Source: Chryseobacterium arachidis (GTDB lineage: Bacteria > Bacteroidota > Bacteroidia > Flavobacteriales > Weeksellaceae). From it: 64,000 nt of DNA. Positions 33,181-43,400 of the stretch are shown here, in pieces; positions within the stretch are counted from its first letter, which is position 1, and the number at the start of each line of letters is the position of its first letter. The notes beneath the pieces are model-generated. The model saw nothing but the letters and a program-made list of their open reading frames with translations. It had not been told where the DNA came from and ran no database searches. The position numbers and the translations under genes are program-made. The DNA lies in the NCBI RefSeq assembly GCF_900129245.1, contig NZ_FQUT01000001.1, forward strand, positions 372,001 to 436,000. Reading direction: 5' to 3'.

Positions 33181-35253
33181 TTAATATTTCAGCATTTCTT
33201 CGATTTTTGCACTTAGTTTTTCAGCGTTGGGAAGCATTGCTTTTTCCAAAACTAAGTTGATAGGAACAGCTGGAGTATCCAAAGATCCCATCGTTTCAAC
33301 CGGAGCATCAAGGTATTTGAAGCAATTCTTAGAAATTCTGTGTGCAAAAGCTTCCGCAAATGAATTATTAAGCTGCTCTTCCGTTAAAACGATACACTTT
33401 CCGTGGGCTTTTACTCTTTCGAAAACCAATTCCTCATCCAAAGGGATTAATGTTCTTAAATCGATCACCTCAACTCTTCCGTTAAAATTCTTCACCGCTT
33501 CTTTAGCCCAATAAACACCCATTCCATAAGTCACAACCAATAAAGTTCTGCCTTTTTCAGTTTCATTTGTATCAGCTTCGATGATAACTTTTCCTTTTCC
33601 GAAAGGTAAGATGTAATCTTCTGCCGGTTCGATCGTTTTTGCATCTTCAGTTCCCGGAACTTTGCTCCAGTAAAGACCTTTATGTTCCAACATGATAATT
33701 GGATTCGGATCGTAATAAGCTGCTTTTAATAAACCTTTAAAATCGGCTGCATTACTAGGATAAGCGATTTTAATTCCTTTAATATTTGCTAAAATACTTT
33801 CAACACTTCCACTGTGATAAGGACCGCCCCCTCCGTAAGCTCCGATCGGAACACGGATGATATTGCTTACAGGAAATTTACCCTGACTTAAATAACTCGA
33901 TTTTGAAATCTCCGTAATCAACTGATTGATTCCCGGATAAATATAATCTGCAAACTGAACTTCAACAATCGGTTTTAAGCCAACTGCACTCATTCCCGTT
34001 GTGGAACCTATGATATAAGCTTCCTGAATGGCTGTATTGAAAACTCTTTTGCTTCCGAACTTCTTTCCTAAAGTCACCGTTTCACGGAAAACTCCACCAA
34101 TTCTTTCTCCAACATCCTGTCCGTACAATAAAGCTTCCGGATGCTTCCACATCAGTTCCTGAATCGCGTGGATCGCAGCATCAACCATGACGATTTTTTC
34201 TCCGCCTTCAGGCTCACGGGTTCCCACTTCCTCCGTAATCGGAGTAGGTGCAAAAATGTGATTCATTACCGTTTCAGGCTTCGGATCTTCTGCTTTTTGA
34301 GCTCTGTCGAATGCCTCTTCAGCTTCAAGACGGGCTTTTTTCGTGATTTGTTTTAATAACTCTTCATCAACTCCCGCATCGATCAATTGATTTCTAAGTA
34401 TTTCTCCCGGATCTTTTGCTCTGTGTTTTGCTAAATCTTCTTCATCTCTATAGAATTCTCTTCTTACTCCGGAAGTATGGTGACCAATTAGAACTGTTTT
34501 TGCACAAACAACTAAAGGTTTTCTTTCAGTTCGTACAAAATCAACCGCTTTTTTCATCACTTCGAAACTTTCTACGAAATCTGTTCCGTCCACTCTCATT
34601 CTGCTTAAACCCGTGAATCCTGCTACGAAATCGTAAGCGTCACAGGTTCTTGCTTCATCTTTCGTTACGGAAATTCCCCATTCATTATCCTGAACAAGGA
34701 AAATGATAGGAAGCTGATGTAATGCTGAAAACTGAAGTGCTTCACTCACTTCACCTTCCGTTACAGAATTGTCTCCAAGGCTGCAAACAACAACCGGATT
34801 GTTTTCAAATTGCTGTAAATTGAAATCCTGAATATATTTTATTCCTTGAGCAACACCAGCAGTCGGAATTGTCTGCATTCCGGTTGCCGAACTTTGATGA
34901 ATGATTTTGGGTTTGTCTTCATCTCTGCTCGATGGGTGAGAGTAGTAAGATCTACCTCCTGAAAAAGGATCATCAGCTTTTGCCAATAATTGCAACATCA
35001 GTTGATATGGCTCGAAACCAATTCCCAAAAGAATGCTTTCGTCTCTGTAATAAGGAGAAACCCAGTCTTCCTTTTTTAACTGATAAGCAGTTGCCAACTG
35101 AATCGCTTCGTGCCCTCTTGATGTACTGTGAACATATTTGGTAACATTTCTGTTTTCCTCATAAATGTCTGCCATAGCTTTCGCCAGCATCATGTGGTTG
35201 TAAGCCTTGAGCAGAATATCCTGTGAAACTTTCTCGTGAAGTGTATTTTCCAT
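33181..35253 (-). CDS. Fused alpha/beta subunit of a 2-oxoacid dehydrogenase E1
   Basis: A 690-residue thiamine-diphosphate enzyme that decarboxylates branched-chain 2-oxoacids or pyruvate. The alpha part (1-345) has the ThDP motif GDNSVTEGEVSEAL and ends in NEWGISV; the beta part (about 365-690) has AYIIGSTTGMSAVGLKPIVE and QLITEISKSSYLSQG. Separate subunits are the rule in most bacteria, but this fusion is usual in Bacteroidota. The ATG at 35253 is chosen because a -7 box stands six bases upstream; an earlier in-frame start would lie before it. Confidence 0.92.
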   Translation of the reverse strand: MENTLHEKVSQDILLKAYNHMMLAKAMADIYEENRNVTKYVHSTSRGHEAIQLATAYQLKKEDWVSPYYRDESILLGIGFEPYQLMLQLLAKADDPFSGGRSYYSHPSSRDEDKPKIIHQSSATGMQTIPTAGVAQGIKYIQDFNLQQFENNPVVVCSLGDNSVTEGEVSEALQFSALHQLPIIFLVQDNEWGISVTKDEARTCDAYDFVAGFTGLSRMRVDGTDFVESFEVMKKAVDFVRTERKPLVVCAKTVLIGHHTSGVRREFYRDEEDLAKHRAKDPGEILRNQLIDAGVDEELLKQITKKARLEAEEAFDRAQKAEDPKPETVMNHIFAPTPITEEVGTREPEGGEKIVMVDAAIHAIQELMWKHPEALLYGQDVGERIGGVFRETVTLGKKFGSKRVFNTAIQEAYIIGSTTGMSAVGLKPIVEVQFADYIYPGINQLITEISKSSYLSQGKFPVSNIIRVPIGAYGGGGPYHSGSVESILANIKGIKIAYPSNAADFKGLLKAAYYDPNPIIMLEHKGLYWSKVPGTEDAKTIEPAEDYILPFGKGKVIIEADTNETEKGRTLLVVTYGMGVYWAKEAVKNFNGRVEVIDLRTLIPLDEELVFERVKAHGKCIVLTEEQLNNSFAEAFAHRISKNCFKYLDAPVETMGSLDTPAVPINLVLEKAMLPNAEKLSAKIEEMLKY

Positions 35254-35259
35254 AGGAAA

Positions 35260-35299
35260 CAAAGATAAACAAAAAAACAAAATACTAACAATTGTTAGT
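35260..35299 (-). promoter_or_regulatory. E1 promoter with 16-bp palindrome
   Basis: On the minus strand TATCTTTG (35267-35260) is a perfect -7 box six bases before the ATG. A TTG at 35291-35289 gives a 21-base spacer. The perfect palindrome ACTAACAATTGTTAGT (35284-35299) covers this -33 site, as an operator would. Confidence 0.6.
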
Positions 35300-35413
35300 G
35301 TTTTTGGGTAATTGAATGATTTTCATTGAGTTCTGAATGGAATTTTATTTGGAAGTTCAAAGGGTGGCTTCCCGCTATTTATACCATGATTTAGCGGGAT
35401 TTATAAAAACTAA

Positions 35414-35444
35414 TTTCAGAAGACAAAAAATTGAAGTAACTTTA
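35414..35444 (+). promoter_or_regulatory. Putative dnaE promoter
   Basis: TTTC (35414-35417), a 19-base spacer and TAACTTTA (35437-35444) resemble the consensus with one mismatch in each element. Confidence 0.4.
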
Positions 35445-35478
35445 CATTCTCTTTTAATAAAAAAGCTAGAAAAATTAC

Positions 35479-38400
35479 ATGTATTTAGTTTTTGACACAG
35501 AAACCACAGGTTTACCAAAGAATTTCAACGCTCCGCTTTCAGACTCAGACAACTGGCCAAGAATGGTTCAGATTGCGTGGCAGTTGCACGATGATGACGG
35601 AACTTTAATTGAAAACCAGGATTATATTATAAAACCTGAAGGGTACGATATTCCCTTCAACGCAGCAAGAATTCACGGGATCACTACAAAAATCGCCAAT
35701 GAAGAAGGTCGTGACCTTGAAGAGATTTTAAATGAATTTGCCAAAGTTTTAGAAAAAGTAAGAGTCGTTTCCGGACATAATGTTGAGTTTGATTACAACA
35801 TTGTCGGAGCTGAATTTTACCGAAAAAATATAAAAGACAATCTTCAGGAAAAACCAAGAGCCGATACCATGATTTTGGGTACGGATTTTTGCCAGCTTGG
35901 AGGAGGCCGGGGAGGAAGATTTAAACCCCCGAAACTGGAAGAATTGTACGAAAAATTATATGGTCATAAGTTCGATGAAGCACACAACGCGGCGGCAGAC
36001 GTAAATGCAACGGCTCAGGTTTTCTTCGAAATGATGAGAATTGGGGTAATTCCTGCTGAGGTTCTGAAAACGTCGGAAGATCAGTTGGCGTATTTCAAAA
36101 CATTGTATCCAGATCCGATCAAGCCTTTCAATATTATTATCAGAAGGCAGGTTGCTGATTTTAACAACAAGAAAAAACAGCAGGATTTCGGAAGTATTGA
36201 TGAGATTGATTTAGGCAAATATTTCAATTTCAACAATCACAGTGTTTTTTCCACACTGATGGCGACTTCAAGCATTAATGATTTAATTAAAAAAGCGACT
36301 GATGATAATTTTCCAGCTGTCGGAATGGTGGATCTTGGAAATATGATGGGGGCTTTCAAATTCGTTTCTGCGGTTGAAGGAGCGAATGGTGACCGTGCGA
36401 AAAAGCATAAAGAATATTTAGCCAAAAAGCAGGAAGCGGAAGAGAAAGGAGAAGAATTTAATGAAGAAGAACCGAGTTCTGAGCCTTTGATTCCTGTTGT
36501 GGGGTGTGAGTTTTATATTTCAGACCGTTATGAGCAAAAACAGTTTACCAAAGATGATCCTGACAGAAGAACGCAGGTTGTTTTGTTGGCAAAAGATTTT
36601 ACCGGCTATAAAAATTTAGCAAAACTTTCAAGTATAGGTTTCCTGAAAGGATTTTATTTTGGAGTACCAAGGATTAGCCGGGAGCTGATTGCAGAATATA
36701 AAGAAGGAGTTATTGCTTTGACGTCGGGAATTCACGGAGATATTCCGGATGCGATTTTAAATACTGGTGAACAGAAAGGAGAGGAACTTTTCAAATGGTG
36801 GAAAGACACTTTTGGTGATGATTTTTATGTTCAGATTCAGAATCACAAACTGCCTGAAGAAGAGCATTTGAATGATGTTTTATTGCATTTTGCAGATAAA
36901 TATAATGTTAAAATCTTAGCACAGAACGAAACGTTTTATTCCAATAAAGACGATTCTAATATTCAGGATATTGTAAGCTGTATCAAAGATGGCGAAAAAC
37001 TGACAACCCCTGTCGGCAAAGGCTTTGGAAAGAGAAGAGGTTTGGCGACGGGTGAATACTACATCAAAAATGCAGATGAAATTAAAGAAACTTTTCTGGC
37101 GTATCCTGATGCTTTTGAGGCGTATGAAGAATTTACAGCAAAATTTAAACCTTATACTCTAAAAAGAGACGTTCTCCTTCCAAAATTCGATATTCCGGAG
37201 GAATTTATTCACGCAGAAGATGAAATTGACGGTGGGAAACGCGGTGAGATGGCATATTTAACACATTTGACATATGAAGGTGCCAGAAAAAGATATGGTG
37301 AAGAAGGCATAACTGCCGACGTACGTGAACGTTTGGATTTTGAATTGGAAGTTATTGCCAATACAGGTTATCCTGGTTACTTTTTGATTGTACAGGATTT
37401 CTGTAATGAAGCCCGTAAAATGGGCGTTTGGGTTGGTCCGGGTCGTGGTTCTGCAGCGGGTTCGGCGGTTGCATATTGTATCGGAATTACCAACGTTGAC
37501 CCGATTAAATATGATCTCCTTTTTGAGAGATTTCTTAACCCTGAAAGGGTTTCCATGCCCGATATTGATATCGACTTCGATGATGAAGGCCGGGATAAAA
37601 TTATCAAATGGGTTGTTGAAAAATATGGTAAAACGCAGGTAGCCCAGATTATTACGTACTCAGTTCTGGGTGGGAAATCTGCAATTAAAGATGCGGGAAG
37701 AGTTTTGGATGTCCCGATTCCTGATACCAATAATATTGCCAAACTGATTCCTCCAAGTCCGGGGATGAATATAGCAAAGGCTTTATCTAAATATGATAAG
37801 CTGAAACCTGAAGAACAGATGCTTGTCGATGAGATGAAGTATGTTCTCAGTACTCCTGATGATGCACGTCACAGCGTTTTGGCGAGTGCTAAAAAAATGG
37901 AAGGCTGCATCCGAAATACCGGAATTCACGCTTGTGGGGTGATTATTACACCTGAAGATGTGAGTAACCTGGTACCGGTGACGATTGCCGCGAAGGATGC
38001 CGACATTTTGGTGTCTCAGTTTGACAACTCGGTGGCGGAAAGTGCGGGACTTCTGAAAATGGACTTTTTAGGTCTGAGAACTTTAACCATTATTAAAGAT
38101 GCTTTAAAACTGGTTAAAGAGAGACATGGAATAGATATCAATCCTGATGAAATAGGTCTTGAAGACACTAAAACCTACCAGTTATTTAAAGAAGGAAGAA
38201 CGATCGGTATTTTCCAGTACGAAAGTCCGGGAATGCAAAAGTATATGAGAGAGCTTAAGCCCACGGTTTTTGCCGACCTTATTGCGATGAATGCATTGTA
38301 CCGACCGGGTCCGATTAAATATATTCCGAACTTTATCAACAGAAAACATGGAATCGAGGAAATTGTTTATGACTTACCGGAAACAGAGGAATATTTAAAG

Positions 38401-40161
38401 GAAACCTACGGAATTACCGTTTATCAGGAGCAGGTAATGTTGCTGTCCCAGAAACTGGCCAACTTTACAAAAGGTGAGGCCGATACGCTTAGAAAGGCAA
38501 TGGGTAAAAAGCAGATTGACGTTCTGAATAAAATGTACCCGAAGTTCATCGAAGGCGGACGAAAAAATAATCTGAACGAAGAAAGATTAGAAAAAATCTG
38601 GAACGACTGGAAAGCTTTTGCTGAATATGCTTTCAACAAATCTCACTCTACCTGTTATGCCTTGATTGCTTATCAGACAGCATTTTTAAAAGCCAATTAT
38701 CCTGCAGAATATATGGCAAGTGTGATGAGTAATAACATTAACAATACGGAAGCGATTACCATGTTCATGGAGGATTGCAAAAGTATGGGGGTTGATGTTT
38801 TGGGGCCGGATGTGAACGAATCTCAATATAAATTTTCCGTAAACGAAAAAGGGCAGATCCGCTTCGGTCTGGGTGCCATCAAAGGTATTGGTGAAGGGCC
38901 GAGCGAAGCAATTACAAGAGAAAGAGCAGCAAACGGAAGGTTTAAAAATATTTACGATTTCTTTGAAAGAATTTTGCCATCTCAAATGAACAAGAGGGTT
39001 GCGGAAAGTTTGGTTTTGGCAGGAGGTTTCGATGAGCTGGATACTTTTCACAGAGGTCAGTATTTTGATATTGATATGGCAGGAAGAACCAATCTTGAAA
39101 GACTGATCCGTTACGGACAAAGCTTTCAGGAAAGTAAAAATGAAATGGAACATTCTCTTTTTGCGGATTTTGCGGAAGAAGTTCAGATTGAGCAGCCGAA
39201 ATTGGCACCTTGTCCGGAATGGCCGAATATGCATAAGCTAAATAAAGAAAAGGAAATTATCGGTTTCTATCTTTCTGCGCATCCGCTGGATGAATTTAAA
39301 TTTGAATATCAGTTTATGCAGGGGAGGCTGTCTAAAGATTCGGTATTAATAAAAGATGAAGAGGAGAAAATTATTACTGATGATGCCCCGATTTTAGAAA
39401 AAGATTCCATAGATGAAGCTGCAGATCTGATAGAAATTGTTTCCGATGATATTGTTGCTGGAGAAGAGGAAGAAGTGATTGAAGAAGTAAAGAAAAAAGC
39501 GGAGCCGAAGGGTGTTTTTCACTTTTTGAATCTTGATGAGGTAGATGCTTATAAGGAACAGGCTTTTGCGAATAAACAGGAAGAATTATTTGAGGAAAAG
39601 AAAAAAGACTGGAAAACTTTACAAAAAGAAAGAGAAAACGGTGGCGGGGGAAAAGAGTATACGGTTGCCGGCTTGATCACCGAATATATCGTAAAAGACG
39701 GTTTCAGAAGCGGTGAAAAAGTAGCTTTTGTGACGTTGGAAGACTATTCCGGATCATATTCTTTCAGATTGGGAGATCGAGATTATATGAAATTAAAGGA
39801 AAAGCTTGAAGTTCAGCGGTTTGTTATTTTTAAAATTAAATTTGCTCAGGTAAAGGATGGACGGGTTTTTGTCAATGTAAATGATGTAATTGAGCTTCAG
39901 GAGGCTTTCGAGAGGTATGCTAAAAGTATTTCTTTGGTAATGGATGTGATGGATTTCAGAGCAGAAGATCTCAATTTTTTCAGAAAGGTTTTGGAAAGAA
40001 ATCAAGGTGATCAGAAGTTGAAATTTTATATAAAAAATATTGATCATGATGCCGGAGCCGATCATTTGGAAGTCCAATCTATGAAACATTCAGTCAATCT
40101 TAATGGTGATTTAATTAAAGAAATTCAATTGCTTAATAAATACGAGTTTTATCTGAATTAG
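35479..40161 (+). CDS. dnaE: DNA polymerase III alpha subunit fused to DEDDh exonuclease
   Basis: The 1560-residue replicative polymerase carries proofreading in the same chain. Residues 1-195 are a DnaQ-like 3'-5' exonuclease with YLVFDTETTGL, HNVEFDYNIVG and HNAAADVNAT. Residues about 255-520 are the PHP domain, whose first metal motif reads NNHSVFSTL instead of HxHxxxS, and whose second reads MVDLGNMMG instead of TDHxN. The palm has GRGSAAGSAVAY and catalytic PDIDIDFDD (about 693). The HhH and OB domains follow. The fusion is the flavobacterial form. A hairpin terminator follows the stop. Confidence 0.97.
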   Translation: MYLVFDTETTGLPKNFNAPLSDSDNWPRMVQIAWQLHDDDGTLIENQDYIIKPEGYDIPFNAARIHGITTKIANEEGRDLEEILNEFAKVLEKVRVVSGHNVEFDYNIVGAEFYRKNIKDNLQEKPRADTMILGTDFCQLGGGRGGRFKPPKLEELYEKLYGHKFDEAHNAAADVNATAQVFFEMMRIGVIPAEVLKTSEDQLAYFKTLYPDPIKPFNIIIRRQVADFNNKKKQQDFGSIDEIDLGKYFNFNNHSVFSTLMATSSINDLIKKATDDNFPAVGMVDLGNMMGAFKFVSAVEGANGDRAKKHKEYLAKKQEAEEKGEEFNEEEPSSEPLIPVVGCEFYISDRYEQKQFTKDDPDRRTQVVLLAKDFTGYKNLAKLSSIGFLKGFYFGVPRISRELIAEYKEGVIALTSGIHGDIPDAILNTGEQKGEELFKWWKDTFGDDFYVQIQNHKLPEEEHLNDVLLHFADKYNVKILAQNETFYSNKDDSNIQDIVSCIKDGEKLTTPVGKGFGKRRGLATGEYYIKNADEIKETFLAYPDAFEAYEEFTAKFKPYTLKRDVLLPKFDIPEEFIHAEDEIDGGKRGEMAYLTHLTYEGARKRYGEEGITADVRERLDFELEVIANTGYPGYFLIVQDFCNEARKMGVWVGPGRGSAAGSAVAYCIGITNVDPIKYDLLFERFLNPERVSMPDIDIDFDDEGRDKIIKWVVEKYGKTQVAQIITYSVLGGKSAIKDAGRVLDVPIPDTNNIAKLIPPSPGMNIAKALSKYDKLKPEEQMLVDEMKYVLSTPDDARHSVLASAKKMEGCIRNTGIHACGVIITPEDVSNLVPVTIAAKDADILVSQFDNSVAESAGLLKMDFLGLRTLTIIKDALKLVKERHGIDINPDEIGLEDTKTYQLFKEGRTIGIFQYESPGMQKYMRELKPTVFADLIAMNALYRPGPIKYIPNFINRKHGIEEIVYDLPETEEYLKETYGITVYQEQVMLLSQKLANFTKGEADTLRKAMGKKQIDVLNKMYPKFIEGGRKNNLNEERLEKIWNDWKAFAEYAFNKSHSTCYALIAYQTAFLKANYPAEYMASVMSNNINNTEAITMFMEDCKSMGVDVLGPDVNESQYKFSVNEKGQIRFGLGAIKGIGEGPSEAITRERAANGRFKNIYDFFERILPSQMNKRVAESLVLAGGFDELDTFHRGQYFDIDMAGRTNLERLIRYGQSFQESKNEMEHSLFADFAEEVQIEQPKLAPCPEWPNMHKLNKEKEIIGFYLSAHPLDEFKFEYQFMQGRLSKDSVLIKDEEEKIITDDAPILEKDSIDEAADLIEIVSDDIVAGEEEEVIEEVKKKAEPKGVFHFLNLDEVDAYKEQAFANKQEELFEEKKKDWKTLQKERENGGGGKEYTVAGLITEYIVKDGFRSGEKVAFVTLEDYSGSYSFRLGDRDYMKLKEKLEVQRFVIFKIKFAQVKDGRVFVNVNDVIELQEAFERYAKSISLVMDVMDFRAEDLNFFRKVLERNQGDQKLKFYIKNIDHDAGADHLEVQSMKHSVNLNGDLIKEIQLLNKYEFYLN

Positions 40162-40185
40162 AATAATTTCTTTTATAAAATATAG

Positions 40186-40214
40186 AAAAGTGGCTTATCA
40201 TAAGTCACTTTTTT
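40186..40214 (+). terminator. Intrinsic terminator of dnaE
   Basis: AAAGTGGCTTA pairs with TAAGTCACTTT (one mismatch), followed by T6. Confidence 0.7.
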
Positions 40215-40494
40215 GTTTATAATTATTTCATTCTCTTGTTTTTATAATTATTTTATTATGTTAAGTAGCAAATGATCTGTTAAATCCTGAAATTGTGAGT
40301 AAATTCAATTATCTGATTATTAATCAATTATTAATTTAATTTTAAAATATATAATATTCAAAAAATCAAATGTTTGTTTGCTTTTTTGTTATTTTTTATA
40401 AAATAAAATTGTGGTATGTTTTATTATTTATGATATTTTAACATTTTTATGAAATAAATGATATCTTTACCACCCTAATTTATTTTACTAAAGC
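40215..40494 (+). other. AT-rich upstream region of the first T9SS gene
   Basis: There is no gene. It ends with TTTAACATTTTTATGAAAT followed by TATCTTTA (40462-40469), 25 bases before the ATG. The region before the second T9SS gene has nearly the same TTTAACATTTTTTATTAAAT and TACCTTTG, so the two share a promoter type. Confidence 0.5.
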
Positions 40495-43400
40495 ATGAAA
40501 AAACTTTTACTCACGTGCTTGCTGGCTGTTGGTGCAGCCTCCTTTGCACAGGTGGGGCCGCCTCAGGCTTCCACTCCTAATACCTACAATGGGTATGGAT
40601 TTGCACAGTCATCAGGATCTTATGTTCCTTTAAGTGGTAGTAAAACCGTATGGCAATCGGGTGTTACGCTTGGGACAAACGGGGTTTCGTCCGCGATTAC
40701 GATTCCGGCATTTAGGTTTAATGGCAAGACATATACGTCGTTATTTATCAGTAATAATGGTTTTGTAACTTTCGGAAGTGCTCCGCTGAGCACAACTTAT
40801 ACCGGACTTTCTACCAATGCTTCTGTGCCTAATTTGGCTGAAGGTGCTATAGCGGGTTTTGCATCAAACCTTGTTAATGCAAATACCACTACTTCTGAAA
40901 TTGCTTACGAGAACACAGGAAGTAAATTTATTATTCAATTTACGGATTTGAAAGCAAGTGGTGGATCAGCTACGCAATTGCTGAATTTTCAAATTCAATT
41001 GGATTTAAATACCAATACGGTTGCTATTGTCTATGGGAATTGTGTCTCTGGGACTGCTACCGCAACCGGTCAGGTTGGACTGAGGGGAGCTGATGGAACG
41101 GGGGATGTGAATAACAGATTGGGTACAGACTGGACGGCAACAAGTGTTGGAACTGCGAACTCTTCCAGTTGTACTTTAGGTACTACAAATGCAGCAACGG
41201 TTCCAGCTAGTGGACTTACCTTTACTTATGCTCCTGGAGCATGGCTTTCGGCACCTACTGTCTATGCAAGCCTTCCGTTTAATGAAGATTTTTCCAGTTG
41301 GGCAAATGGTAACTCCACTGGTGATCTTCCGAATTCTACATATTGGCGAACGTGGCCTTCCCGCGGTAATTCCAGTTGGAGGCAGAATGATATTCCTGTA
41401 TCGAGTGTCGGGTATACCAGTACATCAGGATGGTATGATAATGCTGAATCAACTAGTAGTGTAACTTCTATTGTTGCTCCGGCTGTTGCGCCTACCGCCC
41501 GATTCCATTCTTATTATGCAAATGCAGGTCTCGTTGGAAATATGGATTTATATGTGAATCTTTCTTCTGGGGGTCCGGGAGTAAGAATTATATCTTTCGA
41601 TTATAGAAACAATAGTGGATCGGATAAGCTGGATGTGCTTTATTCTGTTGATAATGGTGTGACATTTACTTCGATTGGTTCTGTTACTACAAATTCGGCT
41701 TGGACAAGGCCTTCTTTTATTATTAATTCCAATGCTTCCAATGCTATTGTTAGATTATCGGCAACTGCAGACTATGGCAGTAATGATATATTTGTGGATA
41801 ATCTTAGCATTGTTGTTTCTACGGTTCCTCCACCTTGTACAACAGTAAGTGCACCGGTAAATAATGCTACAGCACAGTCGATTACTCCGACAATCACTTG
41901 GGGAGCGGTTTCTGGAGCTGCTTCTTATAAGATTAATTTAGGTACGACTGCTGGGGGGACAGATGTGATGAATGGTGTTGATGTTGGAAATGTGACTACG
42001 TATACAATTCCAGCGGCATCTCAATTGTTGTATGGTAAACTGTATTATGTAACAATTTTACCATCAAATGCAAATGGTGCAGCGACGGGATGTACAGAGA
42101 TTTCATTTACCACGAAAAATATTGGTTGTCCTACTGTGACAGCGCCTTCTGCTGGTGCAATTAACATGTCATTAACGCCAACAATCAATTGGAATGCGGT
42201 AACAGATGCTACAGGATATAGACTTTCGGTCGGAACTACACAGGGAGGAACGAATGTGTTGAATAATATTGATCTGGGGAATGTACTCACTTATACATTC
42301 GGGACGCCATTAAATAACAGCACCATTTATTATTATACGGTAAATGCGTATACATCTACTAGTAATTCGGCTTCTTGTACGCAACGTGCATTTACTACGG
42401 TTTGTCCGGCAACCTTGGCGCCTTATAGTGAGAATTTTGATACTACAGCTACTGGAGGAAGTTCAAATACAAATGCTCCGCTATGCTGGTCATACATAGA
42501 GACTTCCGGAAGTGCTGGTTATGGTTACGTAACTTCTACAAATTATTCTGCACCGAATTCATTTTATCTCTATAACGATGCAGCTAATTCTGGAAATATC
42601 ATGTTAGTGTCGCCTGAAACCTCTAATTTATCTGACGGTAACAAGAGGGTTAAATTCATGGCCAGGTCAGGAAGCTCGTCGTATAGTTTGCAGGTTGGTA
42701 CATTATCAAGTATATCCAATCCGGCTTCTTACGCAGCTATAGGTTCATCAATAACGCTTTCGTCTTCATGGACTCAATATATTGTTAATATTCCGGCAGG
42801 TGCCAATAATTATCTTGCTTTCAGGCATGGTTTGGGTGGAACGTATAGAAGTGTTTATATTGATAATATATCAGTAGAGGAAATTCCTGCTTGTGTAGAA
42901 CCGACAGGGCTTGCTGTATCTGCTATCACTTATAAATCCGCAACGATCAGTTGGGTGGCCTCATCTTCAAATCCGGTGAATAATTATGATGTTTTTGTAA
43001 GTACAAGTAACGTTCCTCCAGCTTCAACAGCAACTCCTACTTATACCAATGTTACCGGTTCGTATGTTGTTAATCCTCTTAACCCTTCAACACTCTACTA
43101 TATCTATGTAAGGTCAAATTGCGGTGGAGCTACAAGTCCATGGATAGTGGCACCTTCGTTTACAACTTCAGGATTCTGTCCGGCTGTGAGTGCTCCGGCA
43201 GCTGCGGCTACCAATGTGTCGCTTACTCCTACAATTACATGGGGTGCCGTTACTGGTGCTACAGGGTATAGAATTACTATGGGAACTACTTCTGGTGGAA
43301 CTAATATATTAAACAATGTAGATGTGGGAAGTGTTTTAACCTATACATTACCAACGTCACTTAATAATAGTACAACGTATTTTTATACTGTAAATGCTTA

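Noticed and set aside
35361..35402. Sixth copy of the palindromic repeat (GGCTTCCCGCT and TAGCGGG)
   Set aside because: Only a few words of one end are present and the stem is 7 bp with a 14-base loop; may be a fragment, not supportable.
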